Shown one piece after another: positions 31,080 to 42,100 of a DNA stretch of 64,000 bases. A model generated the notes under the pieces. It was given only the letters and a program-made list of their open reading frames with translations. It had not been told where the DNA came from and made no database searches. The position numbers and the translations under genes were made by a program. Source of the DNA: Porphyridium purpureum (taxonomy: Eukaryota; Rhodophyta; Bangiophyceae; Porphyridiales; Porphyridiaceae); assembly GCA_008690995.1 (NCBI GenBank), contig VRMN01000009.1:719100-783099 (forward strand), in the 5' to 3' direction. Positions within the stretch are counted from its first letter, which is position 1. Every line of letters starts with the position of its first letter.

Positions 31080-31323
31080 ATCAAGTTCTAAACGTATAAC
31101 TTTTCCAACTCGCACTCCCTACCGAAGACCACCACGGTCGCGCTCAGCACCGAGCTTCGCGCGCGGCTTATAAGCCAACGGACCCTTTCTCCTACGCTCC
31201 TACCGCCGGCCGACAACCGCAGCCAAGTTTCCCCTCTCAAGTCACGTCCCTTATCAGGTTAACGGCTTAACGACTACAAGTTAACCGCTAACCGTTAACC
31301 GCCATGCTCCACGCATCTTAACA
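31080..31323 (-). repeat. Putative 5' LTR of copia element 1
   Basis: In element orientation the sequence starts TGTTAAGATGCG at 31323 and holds a TATA-like CTTATAAG near 31168-31175, upstream of gag. The inner boundary is approximate and there is no second LTR left to compare. Confidence 0.35.
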
Positions 31324-31542
31324 AGGGGTGTGGTCAGGAAGGGAACGTCCTCGCTCAACATATTATATGTTGGGGTAGTTTTAATAGAACTTTGCATTCG
31401 GGCTGGGTGCCGATTCCGAATTCGGTGAGTCCCGATGTTCCATGGCAAGGATGTGTGTCGCTGCATGAACGGCTCTCAACGGGTCAGCCTGCGCGCGTGA
31501 ATAGCGACGTGCGTAGAGCGCTGGTAAACAACGCGCAGCGCA

Positions 31543-34500
31543 ATGGGGCTTGATGAGAATGTTTCCGCTGATGCGGATGGGTTTGAGGTTGCTGACCTGT
31601 TCTCGGCTGTGGCAGAACTCTACGATGAAGCATCGCCAGAACTGCTCGAGTTGACGGAAGAAGAGCGTGAGCACGCGGTAGAGCTGCTCTCGAGCAGTTT
31701 TGGAATGGCTGGCACGCCAGTTGGGAGTGATGGCGGCGCCCCCGATGGCGACAACGCGGAACACGCGCCACATGAAGGGAAAGCGTCGCGGCAGAAGCTT
31801 TGGGGAAGGGTGAGCAGCCGCCGAGCAGGCGCATGGCGTTACTTGAAACGTTTGGTTCCTAGGCGAAAAAGGCTGCAGACTGGGCACGAATGCAGCGAGC
31901 AGACATATGCAGAGTACTTGCTACTACTACCCGATGACTGGGAGGATCCTGTGCGCGACGCCTCTTGGACAGGGTTCAAGCCCCGCTTTCTCGTGGGCGT
32001 CCGAGTGCATTTGTTTGTCATGTGCGCCGCGTTTGGAGTCCCGGCAACCTATCTGACTTTGACAAGCAGTTCTCTTGGCTTGCTTGTCGCAATTGCGTAC
32101 TTTTTGCTCTGGGCCATGTCTGCGGGCATTGGCGGGGGCATTGTCTTTGTGAGTTCTTTTCTGGTTTGGTTTCTTTTGGCCCTTTGCGTCGCTTCTTTCA
32201 CCGCAGTCTGCACAATCGTCAACAAGTGGTTTGGCCTCGTGTCGATCTTGGTGGTCTTTTGTCTGTTCGCGTTTGGACGTGCTGGCAAATGTGCCCAGGT
32301 GGGAATTACGAATTTCAAGTTCGTAGCTCTCATCTGGAACTTTGTCTTTTTTGGCATCTTTGAATTCCTTGTTTCAGGCATCAGCATCACCGTCCCTTAC
32401 TCTGGATTGCCGCCTATTTCGGAATGGCCCAACGATCTGGCATCATTGGCTGAAAACGTTATAGCGGTCCTTCAGGAGCGCTTGGCGATGCTTGGGCTAT
32501 CAGATTTGGAAATTTTCGCCCAAAGAACCGAGAGTGGGCTCGAAGTCGGTGTACTGCCGGGAATGTGGATGATTTCGAAATTCCTGTGGTCAACTAGCTC
32601 GGCGCTTGTGAAAAGTAGCTCGAGCATTCTAATTGCCGTCCTGGTTGGCGCTTCGCTGTACTTTGCAGCTGCCATGGTTCCGCCCCACATGCTCTACCGC
32701 GGCGAAGCGCGCCATCTGCTGGGTCGCCTGCAGTATACGTTGGCCCGCATGTGCGCCGAGCTCGCTGATGGAGCCAAAGTTCCACGCAAGATAACACAAG
32801 AGGTGATTGCGCTGTCCAATGTTGTAACAGATATTAAGCACAAAATGAAGGCGGCTACGCTAGAGCCGACACCGCTGACTCCGTCACTTCGGCACAAGTA
32901 TGATTCGGAACTGATGGAGGCATCCGAGTCAGCCCATTCGATCATTATCCAAATGTCCACATGGGCGTTGTGCAGGCACGAGCTTGGTTTGGGGATTGAG
33001 AATGACGACGTGTGGGTCGAGTTTCAGCAACCCGTTTTCGACGCGTCGCGCGCTCTGCTCGAGCACTGTGCACAGACTTCGGCCATCACGCCTTACTCTT
33101 GGCACAAAACGAGAGCACGCGTTGAGGCCAAATTGGCCGCATTCGATGACTTGGAAACTGCGCTTCTCGATTCCTTCTCCACATTGGACTGGGCCCCGTA
33201 CATGCAAAACGCCTCGACAGACTCGCAACGGGCAGCAATCAATGCCCGTCAGTGTTTGCTTCATGATCTATATCTTTCTGGCCCCATTCGCCTGAGTAAG
33301 GCTGTTCGCAGGCTTTGCGTTGCCGAGCTTGAGCCAAAGTCGTGGATGGTTGTTGTTAAATTTCTCGCCGCAGCGGCGCTCGGTCCAACCTTGCTTTCAT
33401 TGAAGGGCATGATTGGAAACTGGGCCTTGGCGTTGGTGGCGCTCCTGAGATGGCAGTTGCGGTGGCGTGGACCTGACGCATGGTTTTTCAAAGATGAAGT
33501 ACGCACGGGTTTCAAGATGGCATTGGGAATATTCATTCTAGCCATTCCCGCCACAGCAAGTGATGTGTACCGGACCTGGACGCCCTTTCCCCTGGAAGGT
33601 GCCGTCGAGCCTATTCTGAACCAACAAGCTGCTACGCGGCTCGAAATGTGGTCCATCCTGCAGTTCGTCCAATGCTCTGCAGATACGTTTGAAGGTGCCG
33701 TCTGGGTGACTCTGCTGCGTACCTGCGGCGGATTGACCGGCATTTTGTTTGCGTGGGCCGCAGGGCGATCTGCGCAAGACTCGCTGGTTGGTGTCATTGC
33801 GTGGCAAGTGCTCACGATTGCCACATTTGTGTCACTCCAGCGTGACCCGGGTGGCCGATCCCGTTTCACGATGAATCCGATTTGGGGCACATTTTTCAGG
33901 AATGCAATCGTGTTCAACCTTGTTGTTCTTCTTAACTGGTACTTGACGCGGGAGACATACACTATCGAGTACTACGTAGTCTCAAGAACACTCTCTGTGC
34001 TCATGGGCGGCAGCTTGCAAGTGCTACTGTCTCTGATATTCTCCATAGGTGGCGGATGGAACGCTCGCGCGTATTTTATAAATGCGCTAGAGCACCTGAG
34101 GGATTTTGGCATTGGCATCCCGACCTTTCTGACCAGGGACAAATCTTCTGACGCGCCAAAGACAAGTACTCCTGCGCCACCCAAGAAGCTACATTGGGCC
34201 TTCACAAAAGTGAAGCTCGCAGTCGCTCGAAAAACGGCCGGCCCTGAATCGAGCGCGCCGGTGGGCCGCAGTATTGCCCTTGACAAAGTCATCGGTGCAT
34301 GCGGCGCCCAAATGTTACTTGCCGAGACTTACATGCGTGACGGCGTTGCGGCAAAGCCAGGTCTGTTGATCGGGATTGATGCACGGCTCTACGTGTCGAC
34401 GGTAGTTTTTCGATTCTTTTTGAAGATCTGTCGGGACATCAGCTCGCAAGTGGCCGCCATTGACGAGCTTGAGTCGACTTCGAGCGTGTTCCACGACTAC

Positions 34501-35076
34501 TTGGAGCGTCTTGTTGGTGCACTTGCGCACGACATGCGCGTGTTGCGGGGCGTTTACCTGGCGCATGCCGACTATGACGCATGCGATAGGGGCATCATAT
34601 CTTCACTTGTGCTGTCTGAGGAAAGTGACATGGTCAAGCTCGACAACGAGGCTCTGGACATGCTGCAAGCCCTGTTGGACGAGAGGGCTCCTGCAGCGGA
34701 GCTACCCAAATTGTCAGAAATGATGACCGCACTGACACAAGCTTGCCATTGTGATCATGCGGCCTTGGAAGAGAAATCAGAGCCAGCCGGTGATCCTCGA
34801 GATGTGTGTGCCGCTAATCACGACCGATTAATGAGGCAGATGTTGGTCCTAGTGACGCTATCGCGGCTGGTGCACTCCACTCGCGCGGTTCTCAGACTCG
34901 GCACTCTGCGACCAGAAATACCCCGTCCGTTGCTTCACGCGCTGCTTCTCCGCAATGCGCGTGCTCGGCGCGTACCTGCGTACATGTCCAAGCAAAGCAG
35001 TGGTCGCCGCACCAACAGCACGGGTACCACTTCATCAAGCAGCAGCGGTGAACCCCAAGATCAAGAGGAGCCCTAG
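31543..35076 (+). CDS. FUSC/ArAE-type membrane protein (BRE4/DUF2421-like)
   Basis: An 1177-aa multi-pass protein. After an acidic cytosolic N-terminus, a first cluster of about five membrane segments spans residues 154-285 (CAAFGVPATYLTLTSSSLGL, VSSFLVWFLLALCVASFTAV, LIWNFVFFGIFEFLVSGISI). A further hydrophobic stretch lies at about 360-380. A long soluble helical region follows. The second cluster runs from about 655 to 840 (TGFKMALGIFILAIPATASD, LLRTCGGLTGILFAWAAGRS, FRNAIVFNLVVLLNWYLTRE). The C-terminal 330 residues are soluble and helical, with a Ser/Thr/Gly-rich tail. Two membrane clusters with a large cytosolic domain match the fungal/plant aromatic-acid-exporter-like (FUSC, ArAE_2, BRE4) family. 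Substrate is unknown. It lies 1.1 kb upstream of the giant helicase gene on the same strand. Confidence 0.6.
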   Translation: MGLDENVSADADGFEVADLFSAVAELYDEASPELLELTEEEREHAVELLSSSFGMAGTPVGSDGGAPDGDNAEHAPHEGKASRQKLWGRVSSRRAGAWRYLKRLVPRRKRLQTGHECSEQTYAEYLLLLPDDWEDPVRDASWTGFKPRFLVGVRVHLFVMCAAFGVPATYLTLTSSSLGLLVAIAYFLLWAMSAGIGGGIVFVSSFLVWFLLALCVASFTAVCTIVNKWFGLVSILVVFCLFAFGRAGKCAQVGITNFKFVALIWNFVFFGIFEFLVSGISITVPYSGLPPISEWPNDLASLAENVIAVLQERLAMLGLSDLEIFAQRTESGLEVGVLPGMWMISKFLWSTSSALVKSSSSILIAVLVGASLYFAAAMVPPHMLYRGEARHLLGRLQYTLARMCAELADGAKVPRKITQEVIALSNVVTDIKHKMKAATLEPTPLTPSLRHKYDSELMEASESAHSIIIQMSTWALCRHELGLGIENDDVWVEFQQPVFDASRALLEHCAQTSAITPYSWHKTRARVEAKLAAFDDLETALLDSFSTLDWAPYMQNASTDSQRAAINARQCLLHDLYLSGPIRLSKAVRRLCVAELEPKSWMVVVKFLAAAALGPTLLSLKGMIGNWALALVALLRWQLRWRGPDAWFFKDEVRTGFKMALGIFILAIPATASDVYRTWTPFPLEGAVEPILNQQAATRLEMWSILQFVQCSADTFEGAVWVTLLRTCGGLTGILFAWAAGRSAQDSLVGVIAWQVLTIATFVSLQRDPGGRSRFTMNPIWGTFFRNAIVFNLVVLLNWYLTRETYTIEYYVVSRTLSVLMGGSLQVLLSLIFSIGGGWNARAYFINALEHLRDFGIGIPTFLTRDKSSDAPKTSTPAPPKKLHWAFTKVKLAVARKTAGPESSAPVGRSIALDKVIGACGAQMLLAETYMRDGVAAKPGLLIGIDARLYVSTVVFRFFLKICRDISSQVAAIDELESTSSVFHDYLERLVGALAHDMRVLRGVYLAHADYDACDRGIISSLVLSEESDMVKLDNEALDMLQALLDERAPAAELPKLSEMMTALTQACHCDHAALEEKSEPAGDPRDVCAANHDRLMRQMLVLVTLSRLVHSTRAVLRLGTLRPEIPRPLLHALLLRNARARRVPAYMSKQSSGRRTNSTGTTSSSSSGEPQDQEEP

Positions 35077-35894
35077 ACAACGCCAAATGTCGATAAAGGC
35101 TAACGGAGCAGCTGGGGACAACCTGTAACCGTTCCGCTCGCCGTACTTCCAGGAGATGAGGTAAAGCCACTAACCAATGAACCGATGATTCGGTTGAGGT
35201 GCATACACGCATGAATGTTTACGTTCCATGAGAGCGACTGGCGAGCACGGAGAACGCCGGCATTCCTTTGCGAAAGGGCGGTCATTGGCCTGCGCTGCCA
35301 GGAGTCCAGGCGAATCCAAATACATTGTGAGCGCTGGCGTGCTCTGGCAGCGGCGATGCGTTTTGCTCTGCGACGGGATGCTCAACAGAGAAACGCGAGA
35401 ACACAGCGCAGTCTGTGTTCTGGTGCAAGAGCCAGACGCAGGCACCCGTATTATTCCGAAGTCGGTCGACACCATTTGATCAAAGCACGGATGCGCTCGG
35501 GATTTCATCACAGCGTGAGCCGCTGTCTTCCTGCTCACGCGCGTTGCACCCAGCCCGTGCAAAACGGTTTCAAGCGCACAAAACCAGCACAGTCTCTCCG
35601 ACACTTACTAATGAACCCGTCTCATTTTATGATTCTTTTTCAACGTCCTCTAAATTCAATGTTTTGAGCACTAAACGCGAGTCTATCGTAATGGTCTTTT
35701 TTTCTGATATCTTTTGGCTTTCGAGACGAATGGTTGAATTAGCGCTCGCGCTCAAGACCAACCTATGTTTTCCAGAGATCCGTGTGTGCACACGTGCGAG
35801 AACGTGCGTCCGAAGCGCGGAATGCAGCCGTGCGTCACTGCACATCGCGCTCTCACGCCTGGGTGTTGTAGCTGTAGCTGTGCTGCTGCTTCGT
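35077..35894. other. Intergenic, nothing recognised
   Basis: No coding frame with recognisable features. It separates the FUSC gene from the helicase-AAA gene. Confidence 0.4.
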
Positions 35895-36000
35895 CCTTTT
35901 CTTCGTCTTCTACATCGTCGTCTTCATCGTCTTCATCTTCATCGTCTTCATCTTCATCGTCTTCATCTTCGTCTTCGTCTTCGCTTTGTATCGCATGTGC

Positions 36001-36032
<32 letters not shown>

Positions 36033-36036
36033 CTGC
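35895..36036 (+). repeat. Trinucleotide microsatellites (TCN)n then (GCT/GTT)n
   Basis: 35895-35985 is a run of TCT, TCA and TCG triplets. 35998-36036 is GCT/GTT triplets ending in an uninterrupted GCT run. It lies about 150-290 bp upstream of the helicase-AAA ATG, so length variation could affect its promoter. The opposite-strand poly-Gln/Lys-Met-Thr frame is a by-product. Confidence 0.85.
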
Positions 36037-36188
36037 GCATGACTCTCGTGCTGAGGGTGTCGGGTCGAGTGATCAGCTCTGTTTACAGCCGTTAGACCGT
36101 ATACACGCACAACGCTACCGGCGCAGAGTGCTCAACAAATAAAGGACGGATCGGCAACGCAGGTGCGCGATCTGGGAAAGGTGGCGCA

Positions 36189-39100
36189 ATGTCGGGCCGG
36201 GGAAAGCGCGGGGATGCTGGCAGTGGGCGCGGCGGGCGCCGTGCAAATGAGCATGGGTGGGACGCGAAGATAAGTGCGCCAGGCGACGGGTCTCCGGCCG
36301 CTGGGCCCAGCAGCGTGAGGCGTTCTGAGACAAGGCAGGGCAGTGCCATTGCTCGTGGAGGAGAAACTCTGGCGGCGCGGGTAAGCCCAGCGGACGTGAG
36401 AGCGCCTGCTAGTAGACCAGGCTTGAATTCGCCGTGGCGTCGGTTTTTCGATCGCGCTATGAAGGACCAGACCTTCACGTTCGAGAACACAGCGTCGGTC
36501 CAAAAGTTCGTCGACGCGTGCGTCGGTTTCTCAGATGAGGTTGATCTGCTTTTTCGACTCGCGTCGCCGGCGGAAAACGGCGAGCGCCTTCTCCGAGACG
36601 TCGTGCTACGCGCTGTGAACGTTGCAGATCTTCTTCCGCTCCTCGGCAAGTTTGGAGGCGACCAGCTCGCGTTTGGACTCGCCAAGCAGCATGTTAACAA
36701 GATGCTGGAGCACATGCTGCGAGCAGGGCTCCCCGGCAGGCTTCTCGAGGCCCTCAAGACGGGCACAATCAGCAAGCCACTTGACCTCTCTGTCGTTTCC
36801 TGGTTCACTGTGCGTCTGGCAGCGTGCTCAAATGAGGCCCGAGTGGACGCTGCCTTGTGCAGTCTCAAGGATGAATTACTCACCCGCGATGCTCCTTTGT
36901 CAAACCGCTTGAAGAATCTCTTTGCCTCTTCAGAGGTGGATGATACTTTGATACTGGAAGCTGCACACGTCGTGCTCGACGATACTCGTTTTCGCCCGGG
37001 TGGGCGTCATGATAATGACGCTGTGGATTTTCGATTGATCCGGATTGTTCCAACCATTGAAGAGTTGAACAGCCCCCTCGAGCCGTATCTTCCCAGGCAA
37101 GTGGACAACCCGAGCGAGGCAGCGCTGCAGGAACGCCAGTTTCGTTTGTTGCGTGAGGACTTTTTGTGTCCGATCCGCGACACCCTGCGAGAGATGGCGC
37201 GGAATCCGAAGAAGCACCAGCATCACGTGTTTACTGATGTGCAGTGTGTGGGCATTGAACTTGGTCGCCAGCCATGCTTGGAATTTGCCTTCCGGTTCCC
37301 GCGGTCCGCGTACGCAGCGCAGCTGTGTCGGAAGGCAGGAAAGAACGACATGAAGAAGAAAAGAGATCTGGTCGAATTTTGGCAGTCGAAACGCGGTCTG
37401 CGGGTGCTTCCGCGAGATTCGCTGGTATGTCTAGTGTGCTCAGAAAATACCGTCCAGGAAGTGTTTGTGGTGCAGCGGCCGCCCAGCGCGGCTGATCCGA
37501 GTCGAATGAGTGAGTGGGAGTTTTTCGACCAGCATGGTCCGACGCCGTCGGTTGGATTGGTGATGCATGGTAATAGTGAGGCCTCGTGTGTAAGATTGGC
37601 GCGCTTTCTCAAGAACGTGGGGCGTGGTGTTCTTCCTGGCTGGCGATTGATTGAGGCCGGACAGAGCCTCTTCTCGTACGGGCCGGTCCTGCGTTCTTTG
37701 CAAGGCCAGGCTTGCGTGGCGCTTGCAGAAGAACTCGTGTACAAGCAGGAGCCGAAAGCAGCAACCTACTTAGCGCACGTAAAGGTTGAGGACGAAATCG
37801 AGAGGATTGAAGCGCAGGCCGGCTTCAAGCTGGACGAACGTCAGCGCGATGCGCTACGGATGGCCTGCAACGTTCGCTGTTCGGTCACGGTTGGCGGGCC
37901 TGGATCTGGAAAGAGCTTTTTTGGGGTTTGTCTTGCAGATATTATCTGTCGGAACACGTCGAAGAAGGTCCTTTGCATTACGTACACCAACCATGCCTTG
38001 GATGATTTCCTCGGTGACCTGGTCAAGCAAGGCATAACCAGTATCGTGCGCGTTGGCGGTCGGGCGTCCAAAGAAGTTGCCAAGTTCAATCTCAGAGATC
38101 TTGCTCGAGCAAGGTGCGGCGGCGCAGGGAAAGCGTATGGAGGCTGTCCTTCTGTCGAAGAGATCCGAGCTCGTCGGCACTATAGAGCGTTAAAGCACAC
38201 CGAACGGGGGGTACTACAAAGTCTGGAGGACACTGGCGAGGAGCTCAGGAACCTGAACGCGGCGCGTTCGGCACATGTCTCATGGGAAACGTTGAAAGAT
38301 TGGTTGTGCTCGGAGTACCCAGAAGCTTACGCGGAGCTTTGTATCGATGGCCTGGTAGAGAGTGAGGGATACTCGATGGTTGGCAAGGATGGAAAAAAGG
38401 TGCAATCCAGCTCCTTGTTTAGGCGTTGGATTGCAGGTGAGGACCGGGGCCCCCTTTTCGGCTCATCGTCGCCCCTGCGGGAGTCTAGCGTTTGGAAGAT
38501 GAATCTGGCCGACCGAAAGGTGCAAGTTGACCAATGGTGCGACGAGCGCGCTCAAGACGTGCAGTATCGCTGTGCGGTAGACCTTCTTCGCTTGCAAGAC
38601 TTGAGGCGCGACATGACGTTGGTCGGCGAATGGCTCGATCGCCAGGTTCTGATGGACGCGCGTATCATTGCGTGCACAACAACTGGTGCCGCCAAGTACA
38701 GGGCCTTGCTAGAAGAGTGCAATATCTCTGTCGTTATCGTTGAAGAAGCTGGCGAGGTGCTAGAAGCAAACACGCTAGCGGCGCTGCAAGAAAAGACCGA
38801 ACATCTGATTATGATTGGTGATCATCAGCAGCTGCGGCCGAAGCTACAGAGCTACAAGCTCAGCACGGGCTCACGCGAGGGCCACAACTTCAATGTATCA
38901 TTGTTTGAGCGGCTAGTGTTGTCATCGCATATTGAGCACGGGGAACTTAACGTGCAGCACCGAATGAGGCCAGAGATTTCGGTTTTAATTAAGCCCTCTT
39001 ATCCTGACCAAGAAGACGGTCCTGGTACGCAAAAGCGCGAAAGCATTCGCGGCGTCAGTTCGAATGTCATGTTTATCGACCATGACCACCAAGAAGACTC

Positions 39101-42100
39101 GAGTCAAGTTGCGGGCGGTGAGGAAGATGCAACATTGAAAGCTAACGCGTACGAAGTGGAAATGGTTGTAGCCGTTGTGCGATACCTTCTTCAAAACGGG
39201 TATCGACCGGATGAAATAGTAGTGCTTACACCCTACCTTGCGCAACTGTACGCCTTGAGTGCCGCTTTAGCCGCAGATCCCATGACCGGTGGTGCCTTCC
39301 TGGATGATCGTGACCGTGAGGATTTTGATGCTCATTCAATCAGTTCTCCTGGGAGTGGATCCGATACTCTCGGTTCTGATGCGTCCATGTTTGAAGAGAA
39401 AAGGCGGTCGGTGCGCGTTGCGACAGTAGACAATTACCAGGGCGAGGAATCGAGGATTGTTGTTGCGTCACTCGTGCGCTGTAATCGATACGGTTCAATC
39501 GGATTTTTAAGCGAGCCCGAACGCGTGAATGTGCTGCTTTCGAGAGCACGCGACGGTCTTATAATCTTCGGGAGCGCGCGGACGCTGAGAAATGCTTACA
39601 ATACTTATGGTCGCCAAATATGGACAAACTTATTGGATCGCATGCAGCAGGAGAAGCAGATTTTGCGTTGCTTCCCTGCGCGCTGCCAGGAGCATGGAAT
39701 TCGACCGGACGTACCTCTTCTCAGCCGCGCTGCCTTTGATCACTGGTGCCCCGCTGGCGGATGCCTCCGTGATTGCAGATTGCGGCTGCCTTGTGGCCAT
39801 GATTGTCCCCTCAAATGTCACGGCTTTGATCGGATGCACACGCATGTTAAGTGCATGGAGACAACCACGAAATACTGTGACAAGGGCCATTTGTTTGAGT
39901 CCTTATGTGGAGCTCCTGTCGACGCAAGCAGGCAGTGCCGTACGTGCGCGGAGCTTGCTCAGCTCGTAAAGCAGGCAAAGCAGGAGATGGTGAAGCTCCG
40001 GAAAGAACACCTGAGGATTCAGGAAGCGGCAGCATTGAAGCGAACAAAGGCACAAGCAGAGGCAGCCGACCTTCGCCGCCGTATCGACGCGCTTGAGGCC
40101 GAGGAGGCTGCTATCTTGAAGCAAACGGTCGATAAATTGGAACTCAAGAAGTTGAGAGAGGAATTGGAGGCAAGAAAAAGCATGCAGACCTTGGATACCA
40201 TCATGCACGAGGCAGATGCTCGTGAACCTGTGGAGCGAGCAATTCAGCAGGAGCTTATTCGGAGGAAAGAGGAGGCCCTGCGGAAGTTGAAGGAAGTTCG
40301 AAAACAATTGGAATTGCTGAAAGTGAAGGAAGCCGCGAGCGCGATGAGCCTTTCCGAGCTCAACAAGGAAACGAAGCTCGCGCTAGAAAAAATTGAAATG
40401 AAAGAGTGGCACGTGGCTGTGGCCATGGGTTCTAAGCAAGGACAGCTTTTGCAGGCTGTCTTGACGAGGTCATTGCGCAGGAAGATTTTCGATGCGGTCT
40501 CTTCGCCGAACGGTGCGAAATTGTGCAGGCAGGTTCTCGATGAGACGAATGATGAAGATTTCCAGTCGGGTCTTTACTTTCTATCTGCAGAGCTAAAGGG
40601 TTTGATAAGTGCATTGCGTTCAGTTGATGCACAAGATTCCGGCGCAAAGAGGGTCTTCCCTAACGGTGTGTTGCCACCTGTTCTTTGCAACGTTCGGGAG
40701 ATGCTTAGAAAAAACGATTACGTCGGTGCCGTCCAATTGCTCCGCAGCTCTGCTGCGGACGATTGTACTACATCTTCGTCCGCCCGATTGGTCAAAGAGA
40801 TGTTGACCATGTTATGTGAACTGCAGCTCGGATGTATGCCGTCCGATGTCAGAGTTCACGGTCTTCACGAGCAGGTGCGTCAGATTGAAAGTTCGTGCGA
40901 GAGCGCGTTGTACTACGTGACTCGCGCCTTGTTCGAAAAGCATGGAGACCACGTACTCGACGCGTACGGATTCGCGCTTTCGGGCATCGCTTGCAGCAAC
41001 GGACTCATGGACCTCTTTCCCGAGTGCCTAGATATAGCATGCTCAATTATTGCTGCATTGGAATCGAGGATGGATGCTGTGCTAGCCAAGCAAGGTGCCG
41101 GCAGCGAGGAGAGGCGCGAGGCTGAGGAGTTCAAGCGTCGTGCCGGGCAATGTCCTGCCTTGAAGGCGGCAATGGAATTGGTTGGGTGCCGAAAGGTTAA
41201 GCACAAGCTTTTGGAGCTCAAGGACCTTGTCACTTTGGCCATGGAGCGCGGCGATGATTTAAGTCGAAAGCAATTCAACGCCATGTTTTACGGGAATCCT
41301 GGAGTGGGCAAGACGACCGTGGCAAGAATTTATGCGTCCGTGCTCTTCGAGCTCGGTATTTTACCCGGCAACATATTCGAGGAAACGACGGGGTCGAAAT
41401 TGTTACGTGGTGGGGTTGCGGAATTGAGAAGAGCGCTGGACAGGGTGCGAGATGATGGCGTGTCTCCAATCCCACGTGGAGCTAGAGTTGAAACAGATGT
41501 TCTGGAGAAAGGTGCGTGGGTTCCTGGTAGAGTGACGTTCAGTGCATTGACCGGGAATGACATGCATATTCAATTCGATGAAAAGGAGCTGGGCTCGACA
41601 TCAGTCTTTGCACGGAATCGAGTGAGATGGGTCGAAAAGGCTGGGGTTCTATTTATCGATGAGGCGTACCAGCTGAAACCCACCAAGAACTCCATTGGTG
41701 CACAGATCTTGGATACTCTGCTCACAGAAATGCAGGAGTGTCGGGGGAAACTGGTGGTGGTCTTTGCGGGGTACAAGAAGGAAATGGAGGACTTGTTGGA
41801 ATACAACGAAGGTCTTCTGTCCCGTTTCCACGCCGTCTATGACTTTGAAGATTTCACAGACGAGGAGCTCTACATAATTATGGAAAGCCGCTTCCGCTCG
41901 TTGAAAAACTACAAGCTTCCAGATCCCAAACACATGCGCATTGCCTCGCGGCGAATCGGCAAGGGCCGAGGCCATGTTGGCTTTGGTAATGCCAGAGCGG
42001 TTCGTAGTTTTGTCGAAGTAGTCCAGGAGAAGCAGGCTGGCCGCATTGTTGAAGTGCGAGGGAAAGGTGGTAATCCAGACGCTTTTGAGTTTGTTCGAGA

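Larger units (their letters stand above)
19269..31323 (-). mobile_element. Ty1/copia element 1, split and 3'-truncated
   Basis: Minus-strand element. Gag and protease/integrase lie at 28912-31012 and integrase/RT at 19269-21663. They are separated by Ty3 element 2 (21664-28911 plus one copy of the AGTC duplication). Removing 7252 bp rejoins AAVD to WMKSNGVIPD in the correct frame inside the integrase. The 3' end (RNase H and 3' LTR) is missing at the junction with Ty3 element 1. A putative 5' LTR ends at 31323 on the right. The element is dead. Confidence 0.88.

Noticed and set aside
35910-36110. Poly-Gln / Lys-Met-Thr protein opposite the microsatellite
   Set aside because: Direct read-out of triplet repeats, without other coding evidence.
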